NCBI GenBank assembly: GCA_038327685.1
Contig: JBBQLH010000005.1
Coordinates: forward strand, 1-64,000
Direction: 5' to 3'
DNA length: 64,000 nucleotides
Source: DASQFQ01 sp038327685
GTDB taxonomy: Bacteria > Actinomycetota > Thermoleophilia > Solirubrobacterales > Solirubrobacteraceae
Shown here: positions 24,527-32,818 of the stretch, one piece after another
Numbering within the stretch: position 1 is the stretch's first letter
How the letters are laid out: each line of letters opens with the position of its first letter
Program-made: the position numbers and the translations under genes
The notes under the pieces: generated by a model
Told to the model about the DNA's origin: nothing
The model's database searches: none
What the model saw: the letters and a program-made list of their open reading frames with translations, nothing else

Positions 24527-25594
24527 TCAGAAGAGCTGGTTCTCACCGCCGAAGACCTGGGAGACCGAGTCGTCGGTGAAGATCGAGCGGATCGAGTCGG
24601 TCAGCAGGTCGGCGCAGGAGAGGACGCGGACGTTGTCGGGCGCGCCCGGGCGGAGCGGGATCGTGTCCGTGACGACGATCTGCTCGAAGCCGGCGGACGC
24701 GAGGTTCTCGTACGTCCCCGCGCTGAACACGGCGTGGGTGGCGGCGGCGTAGACGCGCGACGCGCCCTCGTCGATCACGGTCTGCGCCGCGGCCTTGAGC
24801 GTGCCGGCGGTGCCGATCATGTCGTCGACGATGACCGCGGTCTTCCCGGCGACGTCGCCGATCACGTAGCCGATCTCGGCGACCTGCTGGGCGGGCCGCT
24901 CCTTGTTGAGGATCGCCAGCTCGGCCCCGATCTTGGAGGCGAAGTTCTTGGCCAGCTTGACCCGGCCGGCGTCGGGCGAGACGACCACGAGGTCCTCGAG
25001 CCGCAGATCGGAGAAGTACTGGGTGAGCATGAACAGCGCGGTCATGTGGTCGACCGGCTTCTGGAACATGCCCTGGATCTGGCCCGCGTGGAGGTCCATG
25101 GTGAGGACGCGGTCGGCCCCGACGGCCTCGAGCGCGCGGGCGACCATGCGGGCCGAGATCGGCTCGCGCGGAGCGGACTTCTTGTCCTGGCGCGAGTAGC
25201 CGAACCACGGCGTGACCGCGATGACGCGGTGCGCGGAGGCGCCGACCGCCGCGTCGATCATCAGCAGCAGCTCCATCAGGGAGTCGTTCGGCGACATCCC
25301 CGTCGCGGGGTTGCCGCACGTGGGCTGGACGATGAAGACGTCGGCGCCGCGGATCGACTCCAGGTAGCGGCAGTAGACCTCGCCGTCGGCGAAGGTCTTG
25401 AGCTCGACGCCGCCCAGGTCCACGCCGAGCTTGTCGCCGATCCGGTGGGCCAGCTCCGGGTTCGCGCGGCCCGAGAAGAGCATCAGGCGCTTGCCGTACT
25501 GGACCTCCAGAGAGGTCGCCGGGGCGGGATGGGGATCCAGGCTCACCGCAGCGCGGAGTGTACGCCCGGGGGCAGACGGTGCGCGCGCCGTCAT
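24527..25594 (-). CDS. prs: Ribose-phosphate pyrophosphokinase
   Basis: 355 residues from ATG 25594, which overlaps the glmU TGA as ATGA. GTG 25546 and ATG 25483 (MLFSGRANPELA, giving the usual 318 residues) are alternatives. Makes PRPP from ribose 5-phosphate and ATP. Motifs: ATP-binding FADGEVYCRYLESIRG, DLHAGQIQGMF, VVSPDAGRVKLA and PRPP loop VIVDDMIGTAGTL. The glmU-prs order is common in Gram-positive bacteria. Confidence 0.95.
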   Translation of the reverse strand: MTARAPSAPGRTLRAAVSLDPHPAPATSLEVQYGKRLMLFSGRANPELAHRIGDKLGVDLGGVELKTFADGEVYCRYLESIRGADVFIVQPTCGNPATGMSPNDSLMELLLMIDAAVGASAHRVIAVTPWFGYSRQDKKSAPREPISARMVARALEAVGADRVLTMDLHAGQIQGMFQKPVDHMTALFMLTQYFSDLRLEDLVVVSPDAGRVKLAKNFASKIGAELAILNKERPAQQVAEIGYVIGDVAGKTAVIVDDMIGTAGTLKAAAQTVIDEGASRVYAAATHAVFSAGTYENLASAGFEQIVVTDTIPLRPGAPDNVRVLSCADLLTDSIRSIFTDDSVSQVFGGENQLF

Positions 25595-26979
25595 CGCTCT
25601 TTCCGGGGAGCGCGCTCGGCGTAGCCCTCGACGTTGCGCTGGCGCTCGCGAGCGATGCCGAGCGCGCCGGGCGGGACGTCGTCGGTGATGACCGAGCCGG
25701 CCCCGGTGTAGGCGCCGTCGCCGAGCGTCACCGGGGCGACGAAGGAGGTGTGGACGCTCACCCTGACGCCGCTGCCGATCGTGGTCCGGTGCTTGTTCGC
25801 GCCGTCGTAGTTGGCGGTGATCGTGCCGGCGCCGACGTTGGAGCCCGCGCCGATGTCGGCGTCGCCGATGTAGGAGAGGTGCGGGATCTTCGTGCCCTCG
25901 CCGACGTCGGAGTTCTTGATCTCGACGAAGGTGCCGGCCTTGGCCCGGTCGCGCAGCCGCGCGTTCGGGCGCAGGTAGGCGAACGGGCCGACCAAGACGC
26001 CGCTGCCCAGCTCGGCCCTGTCGAGGTAGGAGTGCACGATCCGCGTCTCGTCGCCGACGGCCGTGTCGATCAGGGTCGAGAGCGGGCCGATCGTGCAGCG
26101 CGCGCCGATGCGGGTGGCGCCGCGCAGAAACGTGCTCGGCTCGATCACGGTGTCGCGGCCGATCTCGACGCCGGCGTCGATCAGCGTGCTCTGCGGATCC
26201 ACGATCGTCACGCCGGCGAGGGCGAGCGCGCGGTGGATGCGGGCCTGCGCGAAGGCGCGCACGCGGGCGAGGTCGACGCGGGTGTTGACGCCGAGCGTGA
26301 GCGTGGCATCCGTGACGGTGTGCGCCCCGACGAGCTTGTCGTCGGCACGCAGGAGCGGCAGCACGTCGGGCAGGTAGAGCTCGCCCTGGGCGTTGTCGGA
26401 GGTGAGCCGGGCGAGCGCATCGAGGAGGTCGCCGCCGGCGAACGCGTAGATGCCCGTGTTGACCTCGCGGATCGCCTCCTCCTCGGGGGTCGCGTCGCCG
26501 GGAGTCTTCGTCTCGACCACGCGCTCGACGCTGCCGTCGGACGCGCGGATGACGCGCCCGTAGCCGGTCGGGTCCTCGAGCTCCATCGTCGCGATCGTCG
26601 CCTCCGCGCCGCTCTCCTCGTGCGCCCGTGCGAGCCCGTCGATCGCCTCGGCGGTGATCAGCGGCACATCGCCGTAGAGCACGAGGACGGTGTCCTCGGC
26701 GCCGATCTGATCGGCGGCGGAGCGCACGGCGTCACCCGTCCCGTTGGGCTCCTCCTGCACGGCGAGCTCGACGCCCTCGGGCAACGCGCCAGCGAGCCGG
26801 CGCTGCGGCCCGTCGACGACCACGATCCGCCCCGCCCCCGCCTCCTGCGCCGCCCGGATCGGCCAGCCGATCATCGGCCGCCCGCAGATCGGGTGCAGCA
26901 CCTTCGGCGTATCGGACTTCATGCGCGTGCCCTCGCCCGCGGCGAGGATCAGCACGGTGGGAGCGGGCACGCGGAGCAT
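25591..26979 (-). CDS. glmU: Bifunctional GlcNAc-1-P uridyltransferase / glucosamine-1-P acetyltransferase
   Basis: 462 residues from ATG 26979. Makes UDP-GlcNAc for peptidoglycan. The N-terminal nucleotidyltransferase shows LILAAGEGTRMKSDTPKVLH, LYGDVPLI and EVNTGIYAF. The C-terminal left-handed beta helix has repeating hexads (GPFAYLRPNARL, KAGTFVEIKNS, YIGDADIGAGSNVGAGTIT). Starts 30 bases from the divergent tRNA-Gln and is coupled to prs. Confidence 0.96.
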   Translation of the reverse strand: MLRVPAPTVLILAAGEGTRMKSDTPKVLHPICGRPMIGWPIRAAQEAGAGRIVVVDGPQRRLAGALPEGVELAVQEEPNGTGDAVRSAADQIGAEDTVLVLYGDVPLITAEAIDGLARAHEESGAEATIATMELEDPTGYGRVIRASDGSVERVVETKTPGDATPEEEAIREVNTGIYAFAGGDLLDALARLTSDNAQGELYLPDVLPLLRADDKLVGAHTVTDATLTLGVNTRVDLARVRAFAQARIHRALALAGVTIVDPQSTLIDAGVEIGRDTVIEPSTFLRGATRIGARCTIGPLSTLIDTAVGDETRIVHSYLDRAELGSGVLVGPFAYLRPNARLRDRAKAGTFVEIKNSDVGEGTKIPHLSYIGDADIGAGSNVGAGTITANYDGANKHRTTIGSGVRVSVHTSFVAPVTLGDGAYTGAGSVITDDVPPGALGIARERQRNVEGYAERAPRKER

Positions 26980-27008
26980 CGTAGTATCGAGCCGTCGCGG
27001 CACGCCCT

Positions 27009-27082
27009 TGGGGGGTGGTGTACTTGGCTAAGCACGCGCGGTTTTGGTCCGTGAGGACCGGGTTCGATTCCTGGCCCCCCAG
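27009..27082 (+). tRNA. tRNA-Gln (anticodon TTG)
   Basis: Acceptor TGGGGGG/CCCCCCA with discriminator G27082. D arm GTGT/GCAC. Anticodon stem CGCGG/CCGTG around loop TTTTGGT, giving anticodon TTG. T arm CCGGG-TTCGATT-CCTGG. CCA is not encoded. All four stems pair. Reads CAA (and CAG by wobble). Confidence 0.93.
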
Positions 27083-27089
27083 CTCCGCG

Positions 27090-27464
27090 TCACGGATGCA
27101 GCAGGAACCACTCCACGAAGCGGGTACAGCGGCCCTCCTCGTCGAAGTCGAGCTCGAAGAGGTTGGAGTAGACCTTGCCCTCGGTGTAGCGCGTCTCGCC
27201 CTTCGCGATGGCGGCGTTGCCGGTGATGAGCGCCGGCGCGTAGGCCGCCTCCCACGAGCCGGGCTCGTCGCGCTCTCCGAGCCACGAGGCGCTGACGGCG
27301 TCCGCGCCCTGCAGCGGGTTGTCGTAGGGGGTGTACGCGTAGCTCACGTCCGGCGCGAAGAGCGCCCGGATCGCGGCCTCGTCGTAGCTGCGCCAGGCGG
27401 CGACGTAGTCGTCGAGCCAGCGCTGCACCCGCTCGGGCGACTGCTGGATGGTGACGATCGGCAT
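27090..27464 (-). CDS. SnoaL/NTF2-like domain protein
   Basis: 124 residues from ATG 27464. Alpha-plus-beta cone fold pattern: LDDYVAAWRSYDEAAIRALF, then YAYTPYDNPLQGADAVSASW, typical of the SnoaL-like polyketide-cyclase/NTF2 group. Small-molecule binding or isomerase role, substrate unknown. A second member is at 51271-51669. Converges on tRNA-Gln. Confidence 0.75.
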   Translation of the reverse strand: MPIVTIQQSPERVQRWLDDYVAAWRSYDEAAIRALFAPDVSYAYTPYDNPLQGADAVSASWLGERDEPGSWEAAYAPALITGNAAIAKGETRYTEGKVYSNLFELDFDEEGRCTRFVEWFLLHP

Positions 27465-27534
27465 GTCCGAGATCCTCCCACCGCGCCTAGCGTCCGCAAC
27501 GCACCGGGATTCCGGCGCTAGAGTGGCGCCGCCG

Positions 27535-29283
27535 ATGCGCCGCCGCTGCCTCCTCGCCGTCACTGCCGCGGCGGCCATCCTCGCCGGCGTCGCTCCGGGC
27601 GTCGCCGAGGCCGGCGATCCGATCATGCCGCTGTCGCAGCTGCGGCCCGGCATGCACTGCACCGCCTACTCCGTCATCCGCGGGACGGAGATCTCGAGCT
27701 TCGACGTCGAGATCGTCGACGTCGTCTCGGGCGACGCGTCCGCGAACGACGGCCCGCGGATCCTCGTGCGGGTGTCGGGGCCGGCGATCGACGAGTCCGG
27801 GGTCGGGCCGGGGTTCTCGGGCTCGCCGATCTACTGCCGCGACAGCGCGGGCACGGCTCGCAACGCCGGGGCGATCTCGGAGTCGATCGGCGCCTTCGGC
27901 GGCAAGACCGTGCTCGCCACCCCGATCGAGGAGATCCTCGCCAACCCGCCCGACGCGCCGCGCGCGCAGCCGATCGGCGCCCGCGCGTCGCGGATCGGGA
28001 CGGTGCGGCCGCTCGCCGAGCCGCTCACGGTCTCCGGCCTCAACCGCGGCCTCGCGCAGCGGGTCACCGCGGCGGGCGCGAAGGCGCGCCGCCCGATCCT
28101 CGCGGCGCCCGCCCCGCCGCTCGCGCCGTTTCCGCCCCAGCCCCCGCGGCCCGGCTCGGCGCTGAGCGTCGGCTACTCCTCGGGCGATCTCTCGGTCGGG
28201 GCGGTCGGCACCGTCGCCTATGTCGACGGCGACCGCGTGTGGGGCTTCGGGCACCCGTTCGAGAACACCGGCCTGCGCTCGCTGCTGCTGCAGGACGCCT
28301 ACGTCTACGACGTGATCTCGAACCCGAACGTCGGCGAGGACACCGGCTCGACGTACAAGCTCGCCGCCGCCGGCCACACGCTCGGCACGATCTCCAACGA
28401 CGCCAGCGCCGCCGTCGTCGGCCACGCCGGACGGCCGCCGACCACCATCCCCGTCCGCGTCTTCACGGAGGACGAGGACACCGGCGCGCGCTCGACGCTG
28501 GGCGCGCAGGTGGTCGACGAGACCGACGTGGGCAACCCGACGGGCAGCTCGGCGCTGACCTTCGTCGCGCCGCTCGCGGTCGCCCAGGGCGCGTCGGCGA
28601 TCCTGCGCAGCGCGCCCGGGCAGCTCAGCGGCACGGTCTGCGTGCGGATCGCGCTGCGCGAGCGCAAGCGCCCGCTGCGCTTCTGCAACCGCTACACGTC
28701 CGCCATCGCGCCCTCGGATCCCGAGTCGGGCGAGAACATCGTCGCCGCGGGTGGCGCGTCGGACACGCTCACGGCGCTGACCGACCTCGACGAGTTCAAG
28801 CTGCACCCCCTCCACGTGACCGAGTTCGCCGCGCGCGTGAAGCTCCACCGCGGCCTGCGCCAGGCGTTCATCCGCTTCCTGACGCTGCCGCGGCACGTCC
28901 GGCGCGGGCACCGCGTCCGCGCGCGGCTCAACCTCCAGGTCGTGCGCGGGCCGCGCATCAGCCGCAGCTTCCGGGTCCGCATCCCGAACTCGCTGCGACC
29001 GGGCACGCGACGGCTCAGCTTCGTCGGCAAGGACGTCGACGATCCCGACTCCGATCTCTTCGGCGCGCTCGTGGAGACGATCACGATCGGAGGTGACGAG
29101 GGGGGTGACGGCGCCGGAGACCTCGGCGCGCGCACGCTCGAGGCGCTCGCCCGCCGTGTGCGCAACGTCGCTCGCTACGACGGCGTCACGCTGCGCGCCG
29201 GCGGCCGGCGCGCGCACGCCTACCGCGACGCCGACCTGCGGATCTCGGGCACCGCGTCGCGGACCGTGCGCGTCCGCCGCTAG
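27535..29283 (+). CDS. Secreted SpoIVB-like (peptidase S55) protein
   Basis: 582 residues with a signal peptide (LAVTAAAAILAGVAPGVAEA). The S55 core is visible: PLSQLRPGMHCTAYSVIRGT, the serine loop GPGFSGSPIYC, and VWGFGHPFENTG. In SpoIVB this family cleaves a sigma-K activating protein during sporulation. Similar secreted proteins in non-sporulating actinobacteria have unknown targets. The C-terminal 200 residues look like beta-sandwich domains rich in Arg. Confidence 0.72.
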   Translation: MRRRCLLAVTAAAAILAGVAPGVAEAGDPIMPLSQLRPGMHCTAYSVIRGTEISSFDVEIVDVVSGDASANDGPRILVRVSGPAIDESGVGPGFSGSPIYCRDSAGTARNAGAISESIGAFGGKTVLATPIEEILANPPDAPRAQPIGARASRIGTVRPLAEPLTVSGLNRGLAQRVTAAGAKARRPILAAPAPPLAPFPPQPPRPGSALSVGYSSGDLSVGAVGTVAYVDGDRVWGFGHPFENTGLRSLLLQDAYVYDVISNPNVGEDTGSTYKLAAAGHTLGTISNDASAAVVGHAGRPPTTIPVRVFTEDEDTGARSTLGAQVVDETDVGNPTGSSALTFVAPLAVAQGASAILRSAPGQLSGTVCVRIALRERKRPLRFCNRYTSAIAPSDPESGENIVAAGGASDTLTALTDLDEFKLHPLHVTEFAARVKLHRGLRQAFIRFLTLPRHVRRGHRVRARLNLQVVRGPRISRSFRVRIPNSLRPGTRRLSFVGKDVDDPDSDLFGALVETITIGGDEGGDGAGDLGARTLEALARRVRNVARYDGVTLRAGGRRAHAYRDADLRISGTASRTVRVRR

Positions 29284-29301
29284 AGGAGTACGGTCCGTCG
29301 C

Positions 29302-29568
29302 ATGCCCCCGGTGAAGCTCCATCGCTGCCCGAACACGTTCGTCAAGATCGGCGCGCACCCGTGCTGGAAGGTCCAGAAGGCGCTCGACGACAAGGGCATC
29401 GAGTACGAGGTCGTCAAAGGCCCGCTGCGCCGCGGCAAGCGCGACGAGCTCGAGCAGCTCAGCGGCCAGCGTCAGTATCCGGTGATCGAGTTCCCCGACG
29501 GCGAGGTCTACCGCGAGGAGTCCAAGGAGATGGCCGCCCGGATCGCCGCGGGCAAGCTCATCCCCTAA
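29302..29568 (+). CDS. Glutaredoxin/GST N-terminal-like thioredoxin-fold protein
   Basis: 88 residues: VKLHRCPNTFVKIGAHPCWK then ALDDKGIEYEVVKGPLRRGK, YPVIEFPDGEVYREES. This is the N-terminal thioredoxin fold of glutathione S-transferases, with the cis-Pro in QYPVIEF. The usual CxxC is changed to CPNT, with another Cys further on. Likely thiol-related, exact role unknown. 18 bases after the S55 gene. Confidence 0.75.
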   Translation: MPPVKLHRCPNTFVKIGAHPCWKVQKALDDKGIEYEVVKGPLRRGKRDELEQLSGQRQYPVIEFPDGEVYREESKEMAARIAAGKLIP

Positions 29569-29700
29569 GGACGCAACCTCCGCGCGCGCCGCGCGTTCCC
29601 TCCCCAGACCAGGACCCCGCAGGAGCTCGGGCGCCCGCCGGCGGGTGGAGAACCGAGGAGACGCCCCTCTCTCTCAACCCCCAGGGGTTGCCATGAAGAC
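29569..29700. other. GC-rich intergenic stretch with short palindromes
   Basis: No coding frame or RNA family is recognised. It contains CCCGCCGGCGGG near 29633 and a 16-base palindrome CAACCCCCAGGGGTTG at 29675-29690, just ahead of the truncated PD40 fragment. This may mark a deletion junction. Confidence 0.35.
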
Positions 29701-29982
29701 TCGTGGGCACCCGACGGCCGTAACATCGTCTACCGCATCCACAAGCCCAATTCGACGATCAACTTCGAGGTCTCGCGGATGACCGCGTCGGGCCAGGGCA
29801 TCACCAAGCTGACCGACACCCCGGCGGGCCAGGCGTCGAGCCAGCCGTCGTGGTACCCGGACCGCAGCGCGATCCTGTTCCGCCGCAGCGGCGGCACCGA
29901 GGGCCCCGGGGGCCTCTGGCACATGGGCCTGCTCGGCGAGCAGCCGGAACGGCTGTTCGACCCGCCCGGCGCGCAGCTCTAG
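29701..29982 (+). pseudogene. C-terminal fragment of a TolB/PD40-type beta-propeller protein
   Basis: The frame reads SWAPDGRNIVYRI, then SRMTASGQGITKLTDTPAGQ and PSWYPDRSAILFRRSGG, classical PD40/WD40-like blades (sxpxWSPDGxxIxF), to TAG 29980-29982. It has no start codon or ribosome site upstream and only about two blades, where such proteins have six or more. So it is the tail of a deleted gene. Ends in a 4-base overlap with the convergent aminotransferase. Confidence 0.7.
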
Positions 29983-31265
29983 GCCGCGGCCGCCACCCCG
30001 AGCTCGGCCGCGACGGCGTCGAGCGCCTCGCCGATGGCGCTCGCCGCCGTGTCGATGTGCTCGCGCGTGGCGATCAGCGGTGGCGACAGCCCGACGGCGT
30101 CGCCGAGCGGCCGCACCAGCACGCCGCGCTCACGGGCGTGGGCGGCGACCCGCAGCGGCGCCTTGGCGTCGCGCGCGAGCACCTCGCCCGAGAGCGCGAC
30201 GGCGCCCAGCGCGCCGGTGCCGCAGCGGACCTCGCCGGCCAGCGCGTGCGAGCCGAGCGGGCGCAGCGCCGCGGCGAGCTCGGCCTCGAGCTCGAGCCCG
30301 CGCGACAGCAGCCCCTCGCGCTCGATGATGTCGAGGTTCGCGAGCGCGACCGCGCAGCTCGTGGGGTGACCCGAGTAGGTGGGCCCGTGGCGGAACCAGG
30401 GCGCGCCCTCCTCGTCCCAGAACGGCGCCGCGATGGCGCCGCTCACGATCACGCCGCCGAGCGGCAGGTAGCCGCTGGTGACGCCCTTCGCAAACGTGAT
30501 CATGTCCGGGCGCAGGCCCCAGCGCTCGGGCCCGAACCACTCGCCCAGGCGGCCGAAGCCGGCGATCACGGCATCGACCACGTGGAACACGCCGGTGCGC
30601 TTGCACAGCGCATCGACGCCCTCGAGGTAGCCCGGCTGCGGCGGGTGGACGCCGCCGGCGCCGATCACCGGTTCGACGAAGACCGCGGCGACGCGATCCG
30701 CGCCGACGCGCTCGATCTCGGCCTCGAGCGCCTCGAGCGAGTCGTGCGGGACCTGCGAGGAGTGCGGATCGAGCGGGCCGACGTCGGCGCGGTTGGCCGG
30801 GATGCCGCCGAGGCTCGTGCCGAGGCCGTGCGTGCCGTGGTAGCCCTGGCTGCGGGAGATCAGGTGCACGCGCTCGGGCTTTCCGATCGCGGCGGAGTAG
30901 CGCCGCGCGAGCTTGGCGGCGGTGTCGATCGAGTCGCCGCCGCCGCTGGTCAGGAAGACGCGCGCGTCGTCGACGGGGGCGAGCGAGCAGAGGCGCTCGG
31001 CGAGCTCCAGCGCGGGCGGGTTGGCGAACGCGCCGAAGCAGGAGTAGCTGGCCAGCTGCCGCATCTGCGCGGCCGCGGCCTCGGCGAGCTCGTGGCGGCC
31101 GTGGCCGACGTTGACGTTCCAGAGGCTGGCCGTGCCGTCGAGGTAGCGGCGGCCCTCGGAGTCGGTCACGTGGACGCCTTCACCGGCGACGATCGTCAGC
31201 TCGGCCGAGCGAACCGCGTGCATGTCGGCGAACGGGTGCCAGAGACGTGTGTCGGAGTGGGACAT
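29979..31265 (-). CDS. Class III (omega/BioA-like) aminotransferase
   Basis: 428 residues from ATG 31265. PLP fold-type I: LWHPFADM start resembling BioA, SGGGDSIDTAAKLARRY, SQGYHGTHGLGTSLGG, the PLP-Asp region FHVVDAVIAGFGRLGEW (DAV where most have DEV), and catalytic Lys in FAKGVTSGYLPLGG. Transfers an amino group between an omega-amine and a keto acid. Substrate unknown; no other biotin genes here. Lies 52 bases downstream of the glycosyltransferase of the radical-SAM cluster and may belong to it. Confidence 0.85.
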   Translation of the reverse strand: MSHSDTRLWHPFADMHAVRSAELTIVAGEGVHVTDSEGRRYLDGTASLWNVNVGHGRHELAEAAAAQMRQLASYSCFGAFANPPALELAERLCSLAPVDDARVFLTSGGGDSIDTAAKLARRYSAAIGKPERVHLISRSQGYHGTHGLGTSLGGIPANRADVGPLDPHSSQVPHDSLEALEAEIERVGADRVAAVFVEPVIGAGGVHPPQPGYLEGVDALCKRTGVFHVVDAVIAGFGRLGEWFGPERWGLRPDMITFAKGVTSGYLPLGGVIVSGAIAAPFWDEEGAPWFRHGPTYSGHPTSCAVALANLDIIEREGLLSRGLELEAELAAALRPLGSHALAGEVRCGTGALGAVALSGEVLARDAKAPLRVAAHARERGVLVRPLGDAVGLSPPLIATREHIDTAASAIGEALDAVAAELGVAAAA

Positions 31266-31317
31266 AGCAATCAACCTACCCTCCGCATCGAGGTCGAATG
31301 GGAGAAACCGGGTGCGC

Positions 31318-32013
31318 TCAGCGCACCGCGCGGTACAGGCGCGCCAGCCGATCCGGCGGCGCCCCGGCGATCCACGCCCAGCGGATCAGCGTCCACGCGA
31401 GCCCCGTCCGCCACCAGCCCAGCGCCCGCCAGCGCCGCGGCGACGTCAGCGCCGGCCCGGGCAGGCACGCCGTCCGCCCGCGCCGCTCGAGCCGCCGGAC
31501 CAGGTCGTGGTCCTCCATGATCGGCAGGTCGGCGAAGCCGCCGAGCGCCTCCCAGTCCGCGCGGCGCAGCCACAGCGTCGAGTCGCCGTAGTAGATCCCG
31601 CAGCGCCGCTGCAGCGCGTACCAGCGCGTCAGGCCGCGCGAGAAGCGATCCGCGCCGTGGAAGCGAAGCGCGAAGTTGCCGCCCGGGCAGGCCGGGTCGC
31701 GCAGCGCTCGCGTGAGCGAGCCGTAGGCGCCGGGGGGCAGCCGCGAGTCGGCGTGCAGGAACACGAGCAGCTCCCCGCCGGCCGCCGCGGCACCCGCGTT
31801 CTGCTGGCGCGCGCGGCCGCGCGGCGCCGCGACCATGCGCGGCGCGAGCGGGTGGGCGCGGGCGAGCGCCGCGCTGCCGTCGCGCGAGCCGCCGTCGGCG
31901 ATCACCACCTCCCAGCGCCCCGGCAGCGCGGCCAGGTGATCGAGCAGCCCCGGCAGCACCTGCGTCTCGTCGAGCACGGGCACGATGACCGAGATGAGCG
32001 GCCGATGGCTCAG
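31318..32013 (-). CDS. TIGR04283-type family 2 glycosyltransferase (CTG start proposed)
   Basis: 231 residues from CTG 32013. GT-A fold: ISVIVPVLDE strand, VVIADGGSRDGS, then the subfamily marks PRGRARQQNAGAAAAGG, LLVFLHADSRLP, YGDSTLWLRR, GGFADLPIMEDHDLVRRL and SPRRW. These match the rSAM/selenodomain-associated transferase 2 group (TIGR04283), linked elsewhere to arsenosugar clusters. The only canonical start is an internal GTG (VPVLDE) that would cut the first Rossmann strand. CTG 32013 overlaps the stop of the phosphorylase gene as CTGA. Confidence 0.87.
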   Translation of the reverse strand: MSHRPLISVIVPVLDETQVLPGLLDHLAALPGRWEVVIADGGSRDGSAALARAHPLAPRMVAAPRGRARQQNAGAAAAGGELLVFLHADSRLPPGAYGSLTRALRDPACPGGNFALRFHGADRFSRGLTRWYALQRRCGIYYGDSTLWLRRADWEALGGFADLPIMEDHDLVRRLERRGRTACLPGPALTSPRRWRALGWWRTGLAWTLIRWAWIAGAPPDRLARLYRAVR

Positions 32014-32807
32014 TCGGCGTGGAAGCGGTAGACGATGCCGGCGGGGGTCAGGGCCGACTCGTCGATCCGCGGCATGGCGGCGCCCAGCACGCGCGCGAAC
32101 GTCTCCGTGCTCGCGGCGATCAGCTCCAGCAGGCGCTCGACCGGCGTGGCGTCGGACTGGACCCCGTTGGCGTAATCCGTCGCGTAGCCGATCAGCGCGA
32201 ACGGCAGCTCCGCCTCCCCGGCCAGCACGGTCTCCGGCCCCGCGGTCTGCGACACCGCCGTCACGCCGGAGGCGGCGAGCCCGCGGATCTCGGCCTTCGT
32301 GTTGAAGCGCGGCCCGTCGACGTGGCCGTAGCAGCCGCCGTCACGCACCCCGACGCCGGCGTCGGCGGCGGCCGCCAGCAGCGCCGAGCGCAGCGCGGGC
32401 GAGAAGGGGTCCTCGTAGATCCAGTGGGCGCGATCGTGGTGGCCGGCCTGCTGGTGGAAGGTGCAGAGGCGCCCGTCGGCCAGCCGGTTGGCGGCGAAGT
32501 GCAGGTCGTCGAAGCAGATCAGCGAGCCCAGCTCGACCGCCGGATCGACCGCGCCGCAGACCGTCACGGCCAGCACCCCGGCCACGCCGAGCTGCTTGAG
32601 CGCGGCGATGTGGGCGAGGTGCGGGACGTGGTTGGAGAGCCGCACGTGGCCGTCGCCGTGGCGCGAGATGTGGAAGACGTCGACGCCGGCGAGCGAGCCC
32701 TGCGACACGTAGGCGTCGCCCCATTCCGTCGTGACGGGCTCCGGGGAGCCGCCGTCGAACCCCGGCAGCGAATGGGTGCCCGAGCCGGTGATGATCCCGA
32801 TCGCCAT
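32010..32807 (-). CDS. mtnP: S-methyl-5'-thioadenosine phosphorylase-like nucleoside phosphorylase
   Basis: 265 residues from ATG 32807. PNP/MTAP family: IGIITGSGTHSLPGF, FHISRHGDGHVRLSNHVPHL, YGHVDGPRFNTKAEIRGLA and TAGPETVLAGEAELPFALIG. Such enzymes split MTA (and often 5'-deoxyadenosine) into adenine and a ribose-1-phosphate. Gap of 11 bases after the radical-SAM fusion gene and CTGA overlap with the glycosyltransferase, so one operon. In this setting it may act on 5'-deoxyadenosine or an adenosylated product rather than polyamine-derived MTA; that is inference. Confidence 0.85.
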   Translation of the reverse strand: MAIGIITGSGTHSLPGFDGGSPEPVTTEWGDAYVSQGSLAGVDVFHISRHGDGHVRLSNHVPHLAHIAALKQLGVAGVLAVTVCGAVDPAVELGSLICFDDLHFAANRLADGRLCTFHQQAGHHDRAHWIYEDPFSPALRSALLAAAADAGVGVRDGGCYGHVDGPRFNTKAEIRGLAASGVTAVSQTAGPETVLAGEAELPFALIGYATDYANGVQSDATPVERLLELIAASTETFARVLGAAMPRIDESALTPAGIVYRFHAD

Positions 32808-32818
32808 CGCGGCTGAGA

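Noticed and set aside
29979..31265. Biotin synthesis gene bioA
   Set aside because: The N-terminus resembles BioA, but bioB/D/F are absent and the PLP-Asp motif is unusual, so only the aminotransferase class is assigned.
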